DNA of 64,000 nt from Actinomycetales bacterium (lineage in GTDB: Bacteria; Actinomycetota; Actinomycetes; Actinomycetales; Dermatophilaceae). Location of the stretch: the NCBI GenBank assembly GCA_016715285.1, contig JADKAO010000006.1, positions 124,001-188,000 on the forward strand, in the 5' to 3' direction. This document shows positions 1-7,641 of this stretch, in pieces; the stretch's first letter is position 1, and each line of letters opens with the position of its first letter. The translations under genes were made by a program, and so were the position numbers. Below the pieces are notes generated by a model, which was given only the letters and a program-made list of their open reading frames with translations, searched no databases and was not told the DNA's origin.

Positions 1-1
1 G

Positions 2-214
2 GGCTGGTGGGCGAACCGGTTGCCGGATGGTTCGTTGGTGGAGCCGTCGTTACCGGCTGACGCGTATTGGGCAAGTGGGCATGACGGGCAGCGGATCTAT
101 GTCGTGCCGTCGGAGAAGTTGGTGGTCGTGCGGCTGGGGTTCACGCCGACGCTCAAGGGCAAGGATGTGCGGACGGTCGATTTGGTGCGCGACCTGATCA
201 CTGCCACCCGCTGA
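2..214 (+). CDS. C-terminal end of a beta-lactamase-family serine hydrolase (partial)
   Basis: The frame is open from the left edge and ends in TGA at 214. The tail reads GWWANRLP, then ADAYWASGHDGQRIYVVPSE and LVVVRLGFT. This matches the last strands and the G-H-x-G loop of class-C beta-lactamase-like hydrolases such as 6-aminohexanoate-dimer hydrolase or esterases. The catalytic SxxK part lies outside the window, so substrate cannot be judged. A repeat array starts about 16 bp past the stop. Confidence 0.6.
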   Translation, partial: GWWANRLPDGSLVEPSLPADAYWASGHDGQRIYVVPSEKLVVVRLGFTPTLKGKDVRTVDLVRDLITATR

Positions 215-225
215 GGGCCACCCCC

Positions 226-337
226 TCATTCGATACCCGTTGCCGAGTGGGGCCTTCCCGACGGGTATCGACCCCGCGGGAGTCCCTCTCATTCGATACC
301 CGTTGCCGAGTCGGACATCTTCGCTGGGTATCGATCG
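226..337. repeat. 63-bp-period palindromic repeat array A (2 units)
   Basis: Two units start with the same CTCATTCGATACCCGTTGCC stretch, 63 bp apart (226 and 289). Each has a left arm TCGATACC (230, 293) and a right arm GGTATCGA (264, 327), 42 bp end to end. In unit 1 the pairing extends to 11 bp (TCGATACCCGT with ACGGGTATCGA). It lies between a stop codon at 214 and the MFS start at 353. Same design as arrays B, C and D. Confidence 0.85.
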
Positions 338-352
338 GGGCAAGATGGCACC

Positions 353-2041
353 GTGAGCGCCGCGAAAGATGCCGCCAAGTCGGTCGGCCGGGGGCTAAAG
401 GCCACCGGACGCGCGACGCTGCGTGGCAGCAAAGCCGGCGCTCGCCTTGTCGGGCAGGGCACCAAGAGCGGCACGCGCAAGTTCCGCGAGTTCGCGGCCG
501 CTGATGGGGCGCGCGAGACTGGGCTCGCGCGCCTGACTGAACTCCATCTCGTCGCCACCGCCGCCGATGCCGCGTTCACGATCGCGCTCGCGAGCACGGT
601 CCTGGCGCTCCCGGTTGGGCAAGCTCGCGGTCAAGTCGCGCTCTTCCTTCTGACGACAATGGTCCCCTTCGTTTTCCTCTCGCCGCTGATCGGGCCAATC
701 CTCGACCGCTATCGCCACGGGCGGCGCTGGGCGATCGGCGCCACCCTCGCGGTACGCGCGTTCCTCAGTTGGGTACTCGCTGGGCTGATCATGAGTGGGT
801 CGGCGTGGATTCTCCCCGTCGCCTTGGTGTGCCTCGTCGCAACCCGCGCGTATGCCGTGACGACCGCCGCCGCGATCCCGCGCGTCGTGCCGGATGGGGT
901 CACGCTGGTCAAGGCCAACTCGCGGCAGTCGATCGCCGCCCTGATGGGGATGGTCCTTGGCAGCGCAGTGTCGGGCCTGGCCGGTCGAGTTGGCGCGGAG
1001 TGGTCGCTGCGGGTGGCCTTTGGGATCTATGTGGTCGCGACGATTCTGGCGATCACCCTTCCGGCGCAAGTGGATACGCGCCCAGTCCTGATCGTTGACG
1101 TCGACGACCCCGACGGCATGGACGATCCCGAAGCCGTGGACGATCCTGGTCGCCATTCCGAAGCTGTCGCCGCCGCCGAGGCGGGGCTCGGATCCGCGGG
1201 CGAGTGGGGCAACGCGGGCGAGTGGGGCGACGACCCGGCATACCGGAGCTGGCAGGAGCAGCGCAGCGGCCTGGGTACCGAGCGGGGTGAGGCGCCTAGT
1301 CGGGGTGGCGACCCGGCATACCCCCCCACCCGCCCCCAGGCGGGCGAGGCGCCTGGTCGGGGTGGCGACCCGGCATACCCCCAAGTCGGCGAGGCGGCAT
1401 ACCCAGAAGAGGTGGTCGCGAACCCGCCGAAGCGGTGGCAGCGGTGGCGGCCGCAGCCGATTTCGCTCCCGACCCGGGTTCGCGCGGCACTGGTCGCAAC
1501 GAGCGGATCACGAGCTCTGGCAGGGTTTTTGACGTTGTTCGCGGGGTTCCTCATGAGCGAGCGGCCGCCGGAGGGCGTCTCGGATGTGTTCGCGCTCGCG
1601 GCGGTTGTCGGGGCGGCGGGGCTGGGCAACGCGGCCGGAGGGTTTGTCGGCAACCGGATCGGGCGTCGATCGCCTTTGGGCGTCGTGACAGGGATGCTCG
1701 TGCTTTCGACGGGACTCGCCCTCATCACTGCCGTTTCGTATTCGCTGGTGACTCTTGTCCTGTTGGGGTTGGCAACGGGTGCCTTCGGCCAGTTGGGCCG
1801 CCTGTGTCTGGGTGCCCTGGTGCAGGCTGAGACCGATGAAGCCGTGCACTCGCGGGTGTTCGCGCAGACGGAGACAACGTTGCAGGGCGCGTGGGTGCTC
1901 GGTGGCGGCGTGGGGATTGTGCTGCCGCTGATCCCGCAGCTGGGGTTTGGCGTGATCGCTGCGTTGTTGATCGCGGCGCTCGGATGGTCGCTGTGGGTCC
2001 GTCACAGCGACCCCTCTGCCGAGTCGATACCCGAGCGCTAG
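353..2041 (+). CDS. Major facilitator superfamily permease with a repeat-expanded central loop
   Basis: GTG start, 562 codons. After a basic 50-residue N-terminal extension come hydrophobic segments typical of an MFS half (residues about 65-250), with the loop motif DRYRHGRR between TM helices. A hydrophilic linker follows (about 250-370), then a second half of about six helices (380-550). The linker holds repeats of the type GEAPxRGGDPAYP, encoded by DNA carrying four copies of the octamer CGGCATAC (near 1226, 1313, 1371, 1392). The last residues, ESIPER, are encoded by the first unit of repeat array B, so the array has probably redefined the C-terminus. Substrate is unknown. Confidence 0.8.
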   Translation: MSAAKDAAKSVGRGLKATGRATLRGSKAGARLVGQGTKSGTRKFREFAAADGARETGLARLTELHLVATAADAAFTIALASTVLALPVGQARGQVALFLLTTMVPFVFLSPLIGPILDRYRHGRRWAIGATLAVRAFLSWVLAGLIMSGSAWILPVALVCLVATRAYAVTTAAAIPRVVPDGVTLVKANSRQSIAALMGMVLGSAVSGLAGRVGAEWSLRVAFGIYVVATILAITLPAQVDTRPVLIVDVDDPDGMDDPEAVDDPGRHSEAVAAAEAGLGSAGEWGNAGEWGDDPAYRSWQEQRSGLGTERGEAPSRGGDPAYPPTRPQAGEAPGRGGDPAYPQVGEAAYPEEVVANPPKRWQRWRPQPISLPTRVRAALVATSGSRALAGFLTLFAGFLMSERPPEGVSDVFALAAVVGAAGLGNAAGGFVGNRIGRRSPLGVVTGMLVLSTGLALITAVSYSLVTLVLLGLATGAFGQLGRLCLGALVQAETDEAVHSRVFAQTETTLQGAWVLGGGVGIVLPLIPQLGFGVIAALLIAALGWSLWVRHSDPSAESIPER

Positions 2042-2199
2042 GTGTGAGTGGGCGTCGGGTCTCGATTCGGGTGAAGCGTCGGTGAGTCGATACCCGAGCG
2101 CTAGGTGTGGGTGGGCGTCGGGTATCGATTCGGGTGAAGCGTCGGTGAGTCGATACCCGAGCGCTAGGTGTGGGTGGGCGTCGGGTATCGACTCGGGTG
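2021..2199. repeat. 63-bp-period palindromic repeat array B (3 units)
   Basis: Three units begin at 2021, 2084 and 2147 with GAGTCGATACCCGAGCGCTA. Right arms are at 2058 (degenerate, GGTCTCGA), 2121 and 2184. Element length is 42 bp and period exactly 63 bp. Pairing extends to 11 bp (TCGATACCCGA with TCGGGTATCGA). The array lies between the convergent MFS and NAD-kinase-like genes; the MFS stop codon is inside unit 1 and the other gene's stop is 19 bp beyond the last unit. Confidence 0.9.
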
Positions 2200-2217
2200 G
2201 AGGCCGCCGCCACAGCG

Positions 2218-3108
2218 TTAGGCGACGGTGCGCAGGACCCGAGGCGCGCGGCATACCGTCGCCTGTTGGCCCCACGACAGGTGCACGCGGTCGCTCTCGA
2301 TGCCATCCCCGAACGCGACCAGCGAGTCCGACTCAACCCGCATCCGCAACTCGCCACCATCAGCAATTGTCCCGGCTACGAGGTCAGCACCCGTGACCGG
2401 CGACGGCCATGGCTCGCGGACAAACCACGTGAGCGTCGGGTCGGTGGGCTTCGGCAGCGACAGGCTCGGTGCCTGGATCCGGTGCAGCGAACGGCACCAC
2501 CCCGACGCGCCCGTGCCCGTGCCGACGATGACCCCCGACGACGACTGCCGCTCCCGCACCCCGCCTTCGACAACGATTTCGTAGCGCGCGGACTGATGCC
2601 CCGGCTGCCCGATGAACACCTCGTTGAGCGCCACGAGGGTCTGGCCATCGTCCGACGTCACGGACACCATCGTGCGATCGATCATCCGCGCCTGGCCGCC
2701 GGCCACCCGCGCCAACAACGCCCCCGCGCGCCTTGGAGAATGTGGCACGAGGACCCCAGCGTTGGCCTCGGGCAGTGGGTTAATCCCGATGATCGGCTGG
2801 GCGCCAACGTATTTAGCGAGGTTCGCGACCAGTCCGTCCTGCCCCACAGCCACCACGATGTCGTCTGGCTCGAACCCAAACCGCGGCAACTCGCCACGCT
2901 CCACACTTGCCCGGCGCCAGTCGAGGTCGATCGCCGCCCCGACTTCGCGCAGGGCATCGTGGGCGCGCTCGTGTCGCTCGTCGAGCGCGCCCAACGTCTG
3001 CCCCCGCGTCCGCAGGAAGAACTCGACCTGCCCGCGCGTGCCGTGCCGATCGAGCAACTCCTCGTATTCGGTGGCGCGATGGACGATGACGACGCGAGGG
3101 GTTGCCAT
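2218..3108 (-). CDS. NAD-kinase-fold protein (ATP-NAD kinase-like)
   Basis: 296 aa. The fold is recognised from DDIVVAVGQDGL (about residues 82-94) at the place of the kinase GGDGT motif, GINPLP, ALNEVFIG (the NE motif) and SSGVIVGTGTGASGW (the diglycine/ATP-binding loop). True NAD kinases phosphorylate NAD to NADP. Here GGDGT reads GQDGL: the aspartate is kept but the flanking G and T are replaced, so activity or substrate may differ. It ends 1 bp before... its start is 1 bp downstream of the SPFH stop, so the two are one transcript. The partnership with an SPFH protein and a divergent NrtR-type regulator suggests a role in NAD(P) homeostasis or its sensing (inference). Confidence 0.7.
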   Translation of the reverse strand: MATPRVVIVHRATEYEELLDRHGTRGQVEFFLRTRGQTLGALDERHERAHDALREVGAAIDLDWRRASVERGELPRFGFEPDDIVVAVGQDGLVANLAKYVGAQPIIGINPLPEANAGVLVPHSPRRAGALLARVAGGQARMIDRTMVSVTSDDGQTLVALNEVFIGQPGHQSARYEIVVEGGVRERQSSSGVIVGTGTGASGWCRSLHRIQAPSLSLPKPTDPTLTWFVREPWPSPVTGADLVAGTIADGGELRMRVESDSLVAFGDGIESDRVHLSWGQQATVCRAPRVLRTVA

Positions 3109-3109
3109 C

Positions 3110-4144
3110 TCAGGCCTTCACTTCCTGGGCAGCGGAGCCGACCCCAGCCCCAGCCCCGGCCAGCCGCCCGAGCAAGGACGACACGAGTTCCGGGGTCACG
3201 ACCAGTTGGTCGATGTCGGGCAGGTGCGCGGCCACTTCCTGAAGTACGAGCGCCATCCGCACGTCCTGCGAGACCCCGTCGTATGCCGTGAGCCGCGCCT
3301 TCTCCGCATCGGCCGCGGCAGCACCGCGGGCGCGTTCGGCTTCGGCCTGCGCTTGCGCCAAGGCCAGGGTGCGGCGGGCTTCGGCGTCGGTGGCAATCGC
3401 ACCAGCGGCAGCGGCTTCTTCGGCCTTGCGGCGGGCGTTGGTGCCCTCTTGCGCGATGAACTGTTCGCGGCGCCGAGCGAGTTCGATCTGGTTGGCGAGC
3501 TCGTTTTCGCCGATGGCAGCCTCGCGCTCCACCGCCACTGCGCGCCGCTCAAAGGTCGCCCGGTCAGCCTCCTGTTGAATCACTTCACGCGCAGGGGTCT
3601 GGAGTGCCTTCTCCACATCGGGGTCCGGCCGGACAAGTCCGAGCCGCACGTCGACGATCTGCACTCCAATCGACCGGAGCCGCTCGTCAGCCCGCAACAT
3701 CGCGGCCACCTGCCCAGCCGTCGCGGCCGGGTCAATGGTCAGCAGGGTGCGCAGGTCGGCGTTGGACATGCACGCCGTGACAGCAGCGCCGGTCGCGCCG
3801 AAGATCGCCTCCCCGACGAGGTCGAGCGGCCGCCCGAGCCACGTGCCCTTGCGCAAATCGATCGAGAAGTCGATCCGCGCCGCCGCGAGCGCCGGGTCAG
3901 CGAGCCGGTAGGTGACTGCAGCCGGGGTCGCCACCTCATGCAGGTCGGTCGTCCGCAGCCGCACCAGCACCTGGTGCTCGCGGTCATCGACGGGCACTTC
4001 ACTGATCGCAGCGGGCATCGGCCGGAACCAAAACGCCGCGCCAGCCCCACCGTGCTTCAGCTCGCCGCGGGCGGTGTGCAGGACGTAACTCGTTGCGGTC
4101 GAACGCAAGTGCCTGACAAAAGGGTATGCCGTGATGGTCGCCAT
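3110..4144 (-). CDS. SPFH/Band 7 (prohibitin/flotillin-like) protein
   Basis: 344 aa from ATG at 4144 (MATITAYPF), preceded by AAGGGAC. A beta-rich Band 7 domain spans about residues 15-190, followed by an Ala/Glu/Arg-rich coiled coil (about 195-300, with runs such as ARRREQFIAQEG and AQAQAEAERARG) and a Gly-rich tail. No obvious N-terminal membrane helix is visible, unlike typical stomatins. SPFH proteins build oligomeric scaffolds. It is first in a two-gene leftward operon with the NAD-kinase-like gene. The promoter region carries two palindromes that are probably bound by the product of the divergent Nudix/NrtR gene. Confidence 0.8.
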   Translation of the reverse strand: MATITAYPFVRHLRSTATSYVLHTARGELKHGGAGAAFWFRPMPAAISEVPVDDREHQVLVRLRTTDLHEVATPAAVTYRLADPALAAARIDFSIDLRKGTWLGRPLDLVGEAIFGATGAAVTACMSNADLRTLLTIDPAATAGQVAAMLRADERLRSIGVQIVDVRLGLVRPDPDVEKALQTPAREVIQQEADRATFERRAVAVEREAAIGENELANQIELARRREQFIAQEGTNARRKAEEAAAAGAIATDAEARRTLALAQAQAEAERARGAAAADAEKARLTAYDGVSQDVRMALVLQEVAAHLPDIDQLVVTPELVSSLLGRLAGAGAGVGSAAQEVKA

Positions 4145-4163
4145 GGGAGCGTCCCTTCTCTCG

Positions 4164-4184
4164 TTATCGTGTGATTGACGATAA
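4164..4184. promoter_or_regulatory. Palindromic operator, site 1 (NrtR-type)
   Basis: A perfect inverted repeat TTATCGT-N7-ACGATAA, 21 bp in total, lies 20 bp upstream of the SPFH start codon. The size and the divergent NrtR-type gene fit an operator for that regulator. Binding is inferred. Confidence 0.7.
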
Positions 4185-4197
4185 GGCCAATCAGCCG

Positions 4198-4218
4198 CTC
4201 TCGTCAAGTCGACGATAA
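4198..4218. promoter_or_regulatory. Palindromic operator, site 2 (NrtR-type)
   Basis: The right half is an exact ACGATAA (4212-4218). The left half CTCTCGT matches TTATCGT at 5 of 7 positions, with the same 7-bp spacer. Its centre is 34 bp from that of site 1, and it lies 22 bp upstream of the regulator's ATG. Suggests autoregulation plus control of the SPFH operon. Confidence 0.55.
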
Positions 4219-4240
4219 GTGGCGTTAGACTCCGAACGTG

Positions 4241-4948
4241 ATGACCCCGATGAACCGCGCCAAAGCCACCCCTCCGACCAACTTGAGGTATGCCGTCGCC
4301 GTCGACCTCGTTGTCTTCACGATCCGTGACCGGCGACTGTGCCTCCTGCTGGTCGAGCGGGATATCCCCCCGTTCCAGGGTGCGTGGGCGCTGCCCGGTG
4401 GTTTTGTTCTCCCCGACGAAGACTTGAGGGAGGCGGCATACCGTGAGCTGGCGGAGGAGACCGGGCTGGGATCGGGCGTGCACTTGGAGCAACTCGCGAC
4501 CTATGGCGCTCCCACGCGGGATCCGCGCGGGCGGACCATCAGCATTGCCTGGCTCGCGCTCTCACCCGACGCGGCCGAGCCGGTAGCCGGCAGCGACGCC
4601 AGCCGCGCCCAGTGGTGGCCGGTCGACCACATCGATTCGGCGACACTGGCCTTTGACCACGCCCGGATCATCACAGACGGCCTCGAGCGGGCCCGTGCCA
4701 AGCTGGAATACTCCCCACTCGGAGCGGCCTTCTGTCCGCCTGAGTTCACGGTCGCGCAGCTCCGAGCGGTCTATGAGGCGGTGTGGGGCCAGCACCTCGA
4801 CCCCCGAAATTTTCACCGCAAGGTGACCAAGTCGCCGGGATTCCTCACGCCCACCGGCGCCATGACCAATGCCGATGGCGGCCGTCCCGCGCAGCTCTAC
4901 CGTCGCGGCGTCATCGACGTCCTGAACCCGCCCATCACCCGCAGCTGA
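4241..4948 (+). CDS. nrtR: Nudix domain/winged-helix regulator of the NrtR family
   Basis: 235 aa from ATG 4241 (GTG 4238 and ATG 4250 are alternatives). The N-terminal Nudix domain has a complete-looking Nudix box: G-x5-E then RELAEETGL (about residues 48-70). The C-terminal part (about 140-235), with SPLGAAFCPPEFTVAQLR and NFHRKVTKSPGFL, is the winged helix of NrtR proteins, which repress NAD-metabolism genes and sense ADP-ribose or related nucleotides. Many NrtR repressors have a degraded Nudix box; this one looks intact, so it may also be a hydrolase. Two palindromes fill the gap to the divergent SPFH gene. No classical NAD biosynthesis gene is adjacent. Confidence 0.8.
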   Translation: MTPMNRAKATPPTNLRYAVAVDLVVFTIRDRRLCLLLVERDIPPFQGAWALPGGFVLPDEDLREAAYRELAEETGLGSGVHLEQLATYGAPTRDPRGRTISIAWLALSPDAAEPVAGSDASRAQWWPVDHIDSATLAFDHARIITDGLERARAKLEYSPLGAAFCPPEFTVAQLRAVYEAVWGQHLDPRNFHRKVTKSPGFLTPTGAMTNADGGRPAQLYRRGVIDVLNPPITRS

Positions 4949-4966
4949 CGGGCCGCCCAAGACACG

Positions 4967-5944
4967 TCAGGTCGCGCCGGCGCCCGACTGGTGCAACAGC
5001 TCACCGAAGGCAACTCCCATGCGGTGCAGCGCTTCTCCTGCAGCAGGAACCATCGGCCCAAGGTCCACGAAGCCATGGAAGAGGGTCCCGGCGTTTTGCC
5101 ACTCCACCGGCACGCCCGCCGCTCGCAGGGCCTCGGCATACGCCACGCCCTCGTCGATCAGGGGGTCAAAGCCAGCTGTCACCACGATCGCTGGAGGCAG
5201 GCCCTCATGGCTCGGATAGCGAATCGGTGACAACCGCGGATCGGTGAGGTCGGCTGGGTCGCTCGACCCGGCATACAGGCGCAGGAAGAAGTCGATCGAC
5301 CCGGTCTCCAGGCCGTAACCGGTGCCGAGCCGCGTGCGCGACTCGTAGTCGCCGGCAGGGTCGGTGGCGGGGTAGATGAGCAGTTGCGCGGCCATCGGCG
5401 GGCCGTCGCTGCTCCCCGCACGCCCCAGCAACTCGTGGCTCACGACCGCAGTCAACCCGCCGCCCGCGCTGTCGCCGGCCATGCCCCAGACATCTGTGCC
5501 GCCGAGCTCCGAGAGGTGAGTTTGCACCCAGCGGGCCGCCGCGAGTGCGTCCTCCACCGCGGCCGGGAAGGGGTGCTCGGGGCCAAGCCGATAGTCGATC
5601 GCGACGACCACCGCGCGCGCATCGATTGCGAGGTGACGGCATACGGCGTCGTGCGTCTCGAGGTCGCAGATCACCCAGCCGCCTCCGTGGGCGTAGAGGA
5701 CGGTGGGGAGCGGGGTGTCCGCAACGGGGCGATAGAGGCGGGCGCGCAAATCTCCTGCAGGAGTGGGGATCACGAGGTCACGCACCTCAGGGAGCTCCGG
5801 CGGCGCCTCGCGCTCACGCATCATCCGCGTCCGGATCCGGAACATGTCGCGGGCCTGCTGCGGGGTCACCTCCCAGACCTTGGGCACGTTGCGCTCGGCA
5901 AGATCGGCGAGGTATGCCGCGAGGATCGGGTCGAGCTGCGCCAA
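4967..5944 (-). CDS. HSL-family alpha/beta hydrolase (carboxylesterase)
   Basis: 325 aa. A TTG start at 5944 is chosen because GAAGGAGA lies just upstream and longer readings run into the preceding gene. The oxyanion-hole motif HGGGW (about residue 88) and the nucleophile elbow GDSAGG (about 160) identify the hormone-sensitive-lipase/LipH type; the late D in GFDPLIDEG and H in LFHGFVD complete the triad. Cleaves short-chain esters by family knowledge; natural substrate unknown. It sits 55 bp after the TlpA gene in the same direction, so it may be the last gene of that operon. Its end converges with the NrtR-type gene. Confidence 0.85.
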   Translation of the reverse strand: MAQLDPILAAYLADLAERNVPKVWEVTPQQARDMFRIRTRMMREREAPPELPEVRDLVIPTPAGDLRARLYRPVADTPLPTVLYAHGGGWVICDLETHDAVCRHLAIDARAVVVAIDYRLGPEHPFPAAVEDALAAARWVQTHLSELGGTDVWGMAGDSAGGGLTAVVSHELLGRAGSSDGPPMAAQLLIYPATDPAGDYESRTRLGTGYGLETGSIDFFLRLYAGSSDPADLTDPRLSPIRYPSHEGLPPAIVVTAGFDPLIDEGVAYAEALRAAGVPVEWQNAGTLFHGFVDLGPMVPAAGEALHRMGVAFGELLHQSGAGAT

Positions 5945-5999
5945 CGGGGTCTCCTTCGGGCGGGGTTGCGAGCCGTCCGAACTTATCGCGTCGCGAGCC

Positions 6000-6647
6000 C
6001 TAGCGGATCGTGGCCAACGCCGCGTCGATTCGCTCGGGCGTGAGCGTCCCAACCTGGATCGATCGGATGCGCCCGTCCCGGCCAATGAAGAAGTGCGCTG
6101 GCACGCCCATGACCCGATACTTGGCCGCTATAGCGGTATCCCGGTCAGGCACCTGCGCGAACGTGAGCCCGAGCCTTCCGGCGAAATCCGCGACCGTCTC
6201 TCGGTCTTCGGCCAGGTAGACCGACTCGACCTCAAGTTCCGATATGCCGCGCGTCGCGCGGGCGGCATACGCGGCCTGCACCTCGGGTGCCTCGGTCCGG
6301 CACCCCGTGCACCAGGTGGCACCGAAGGCGAGCCACACGGGCTTCCCGGACAGGGTGGACAGGCTCACCGGGCGGTCGGCGATGTCGACTGTCTCGAACT
6401 GGGGAGCAGGTTCCCCGATGGCTGGTGGCGAGCCCAGCGGTCGACCTGACACCGAGACTGGATCGACGCGGTCCTGGGAGTTCTGAGCACTCTGGGCACC
6501 CTGGTCGCTGAGGTTGCCGGCCGAGGTGAGGCTCGGTCGGTTGGCGAGAAAGGCCCCAGCGACCACGACAATCGTCGTGACGACGATGACCAGGGCTTGC
6601 CCGATCCGGCTGTGCTGCAACCGAATCCGCCAATCGGAGTCAGGCAT
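6000..6647 (-). CDS. TlpA/ResA-like thiol-disulfide oxidoreductase, membrane anchored
   Basis: 215 aa from ATG 6647, which overlaps the ccsB stop by 8 bp. One N-terminal transmembrane helix (about residues 16-35) anchors a thioredoxin-fold domain carrying WCTGC. The sequence then runs through FGATWCTGCRTEAPEV and the cis-proline region GVPAHFFIGRDGRI. The context of CcsB, ResB and CcdA shows a role in keeping apocytochrome c haem-binding cysteines reduced outside the membrane (ResA/CcsX role). Confidence 0.85.
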   Translation of the reverse strand: MPDSDWRIRLQHSRIGQALVIVVTTIVVVAGAFLANRPSLTSAGNLSDQGAQSAQNSQDRVDPVSVSGRPLGSPPAIGEPAPQFETVDIADRPVSLSTLSGKPVWLAFGATWCTGCRTEAPEVQAAYAARATRGISELEVESVYLAEDRETVADFAGRLGLTFAQVPDRDTAIAAKYRVMGVPAHFFIGRDGRIRSIQVGTLTPERIDAALATIR

Positions 6648-7641
6648 AGGCGTGCAGGCCGCCAAAGAAGAGGTTGCCGAAGTAGGTGAACAGCACCGCG
6701 ACAAACCCCACGACAAGGAGCCACGCCGCACGCTTGCCTCGCCAGCCCCGCGCGACCCGCGCATGGAGGTAGCCGCCGTAGATCAGCCACGTCGTGAGGG
6801 CTGCGGTCTCCTTGGGGTCCCAGTTCCAGTACGTGCCCCACGCGATATCCGCCCACACCGCGCCCAAGATCAGCATCACGGTCATGAGCGGGTATGCCGT
6901 GATCGCTGCTCGGTACCCAAGGTCGTCGAGGACCTCGGCACTCGGGAGAGCCCGCCACGTCAAGCGGTGGCGCAGCAGGTAGAGGGCGGCTGCACCAAAC
7001 GCGACGGCTGCTGCACCGTAGGCCAAAACGGCGGCCGCGACATGGACGGTGAGTAGCCACCGGTTCTGCAGGGCCGGCATGAGCGGATTGGCCTCCGCCC
7101 CAACAGCTCTCGCATAGAGGAGCATTGCGACGACAACCGGCAGGACGGCGAGGGCGAGGGTCCGAACGCGATAGCGGTACTCGGCAACGGCATACGCCAC
7201 GAGCATCCCCCACGAGAAGGCAACCGCGAACTCGTACTGATTGGAGTAAGGCGCGTGCCCCACAGCAATCGTCCGTAGCCCGAGCGCCACCGTGAGCACG
7301 AGGAGAGCGACCCGACCCAAGACTGTGCCCACCCACCCAGCTGTGGGGCTCAGGCCGGAGGGGACTGGGCCAGGTGCGGCCCCATCGGTCACGCTGTCCG
7401 GGCCAGCTTGCCCGCGGTCAACGGGTGTGTCTCGACCGACCGTGGTGGTGGCGCTGTTGCGAGTGGAGGAGGCGGCGGCCACGAGGTGAGGCTCGGGGAC
7501 GACGCGGTCACTGAACTCTTCAACCTTCGGAGTGGTGTGCCGGGCTACGCGAGCGACCGTCAGGGCCTTGACATGTCCCACGACCGCACCGAGCACAAGG
7601 ACGGCGACAGCCTGGACGAGCGCGTGCGAGAGCTCAAGCAT
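6640..7641 (-). CDS. ccsB: Cytochrome c biogenesis protein CcsB/CcsA (System II haem handling)
   Basis: 333 aa polytopic membrane protein. The tryptophan-rich WGTYWNWDPKE motif (about residues 268-278) and surrounding histidines are the haem-handling signature of the CcsA/CcsB family. A less conserved hydrophilic region (about 33-90) follows the first helix. With ResB it forms the System II cytochrome c synthase, which exports haem and attaches it to CXXCH. It overlaps resB upstream by 8 bp and the TlpA gene downstream by 8 bp, showing tight translational coupling. Confidence 0.9.
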   Translation of the reverse strand: MLELSHALVQAVAVLVLGAVVGHVKALTVARVARHTTPKVEEFSDRVVPEPHLVAAASSTRNSATTTVGRDTPVDRGQAGPDSVTDGAAPGPVPSGLSPTAGWVGTVLGRVALLVLTVALGLRTIAVGHAPYSNQYEFAVAFSWGMLVAYAVAEYRYRVRTLALAVLPVVVAMLLYARAVGAEANPLMPALQNRWLLTVHVAAAVLAYGAAAVAFGAAALYLLRHRLTWRALPSAEVLDDLGYRAAITAYPLMTVMLILGAVWADIAWGTYWNWDPKETAALTTWLIYGGYLHARVARGWRGKRAAWLLVVGFVAVLFTYFGNLFFGGLHAYA

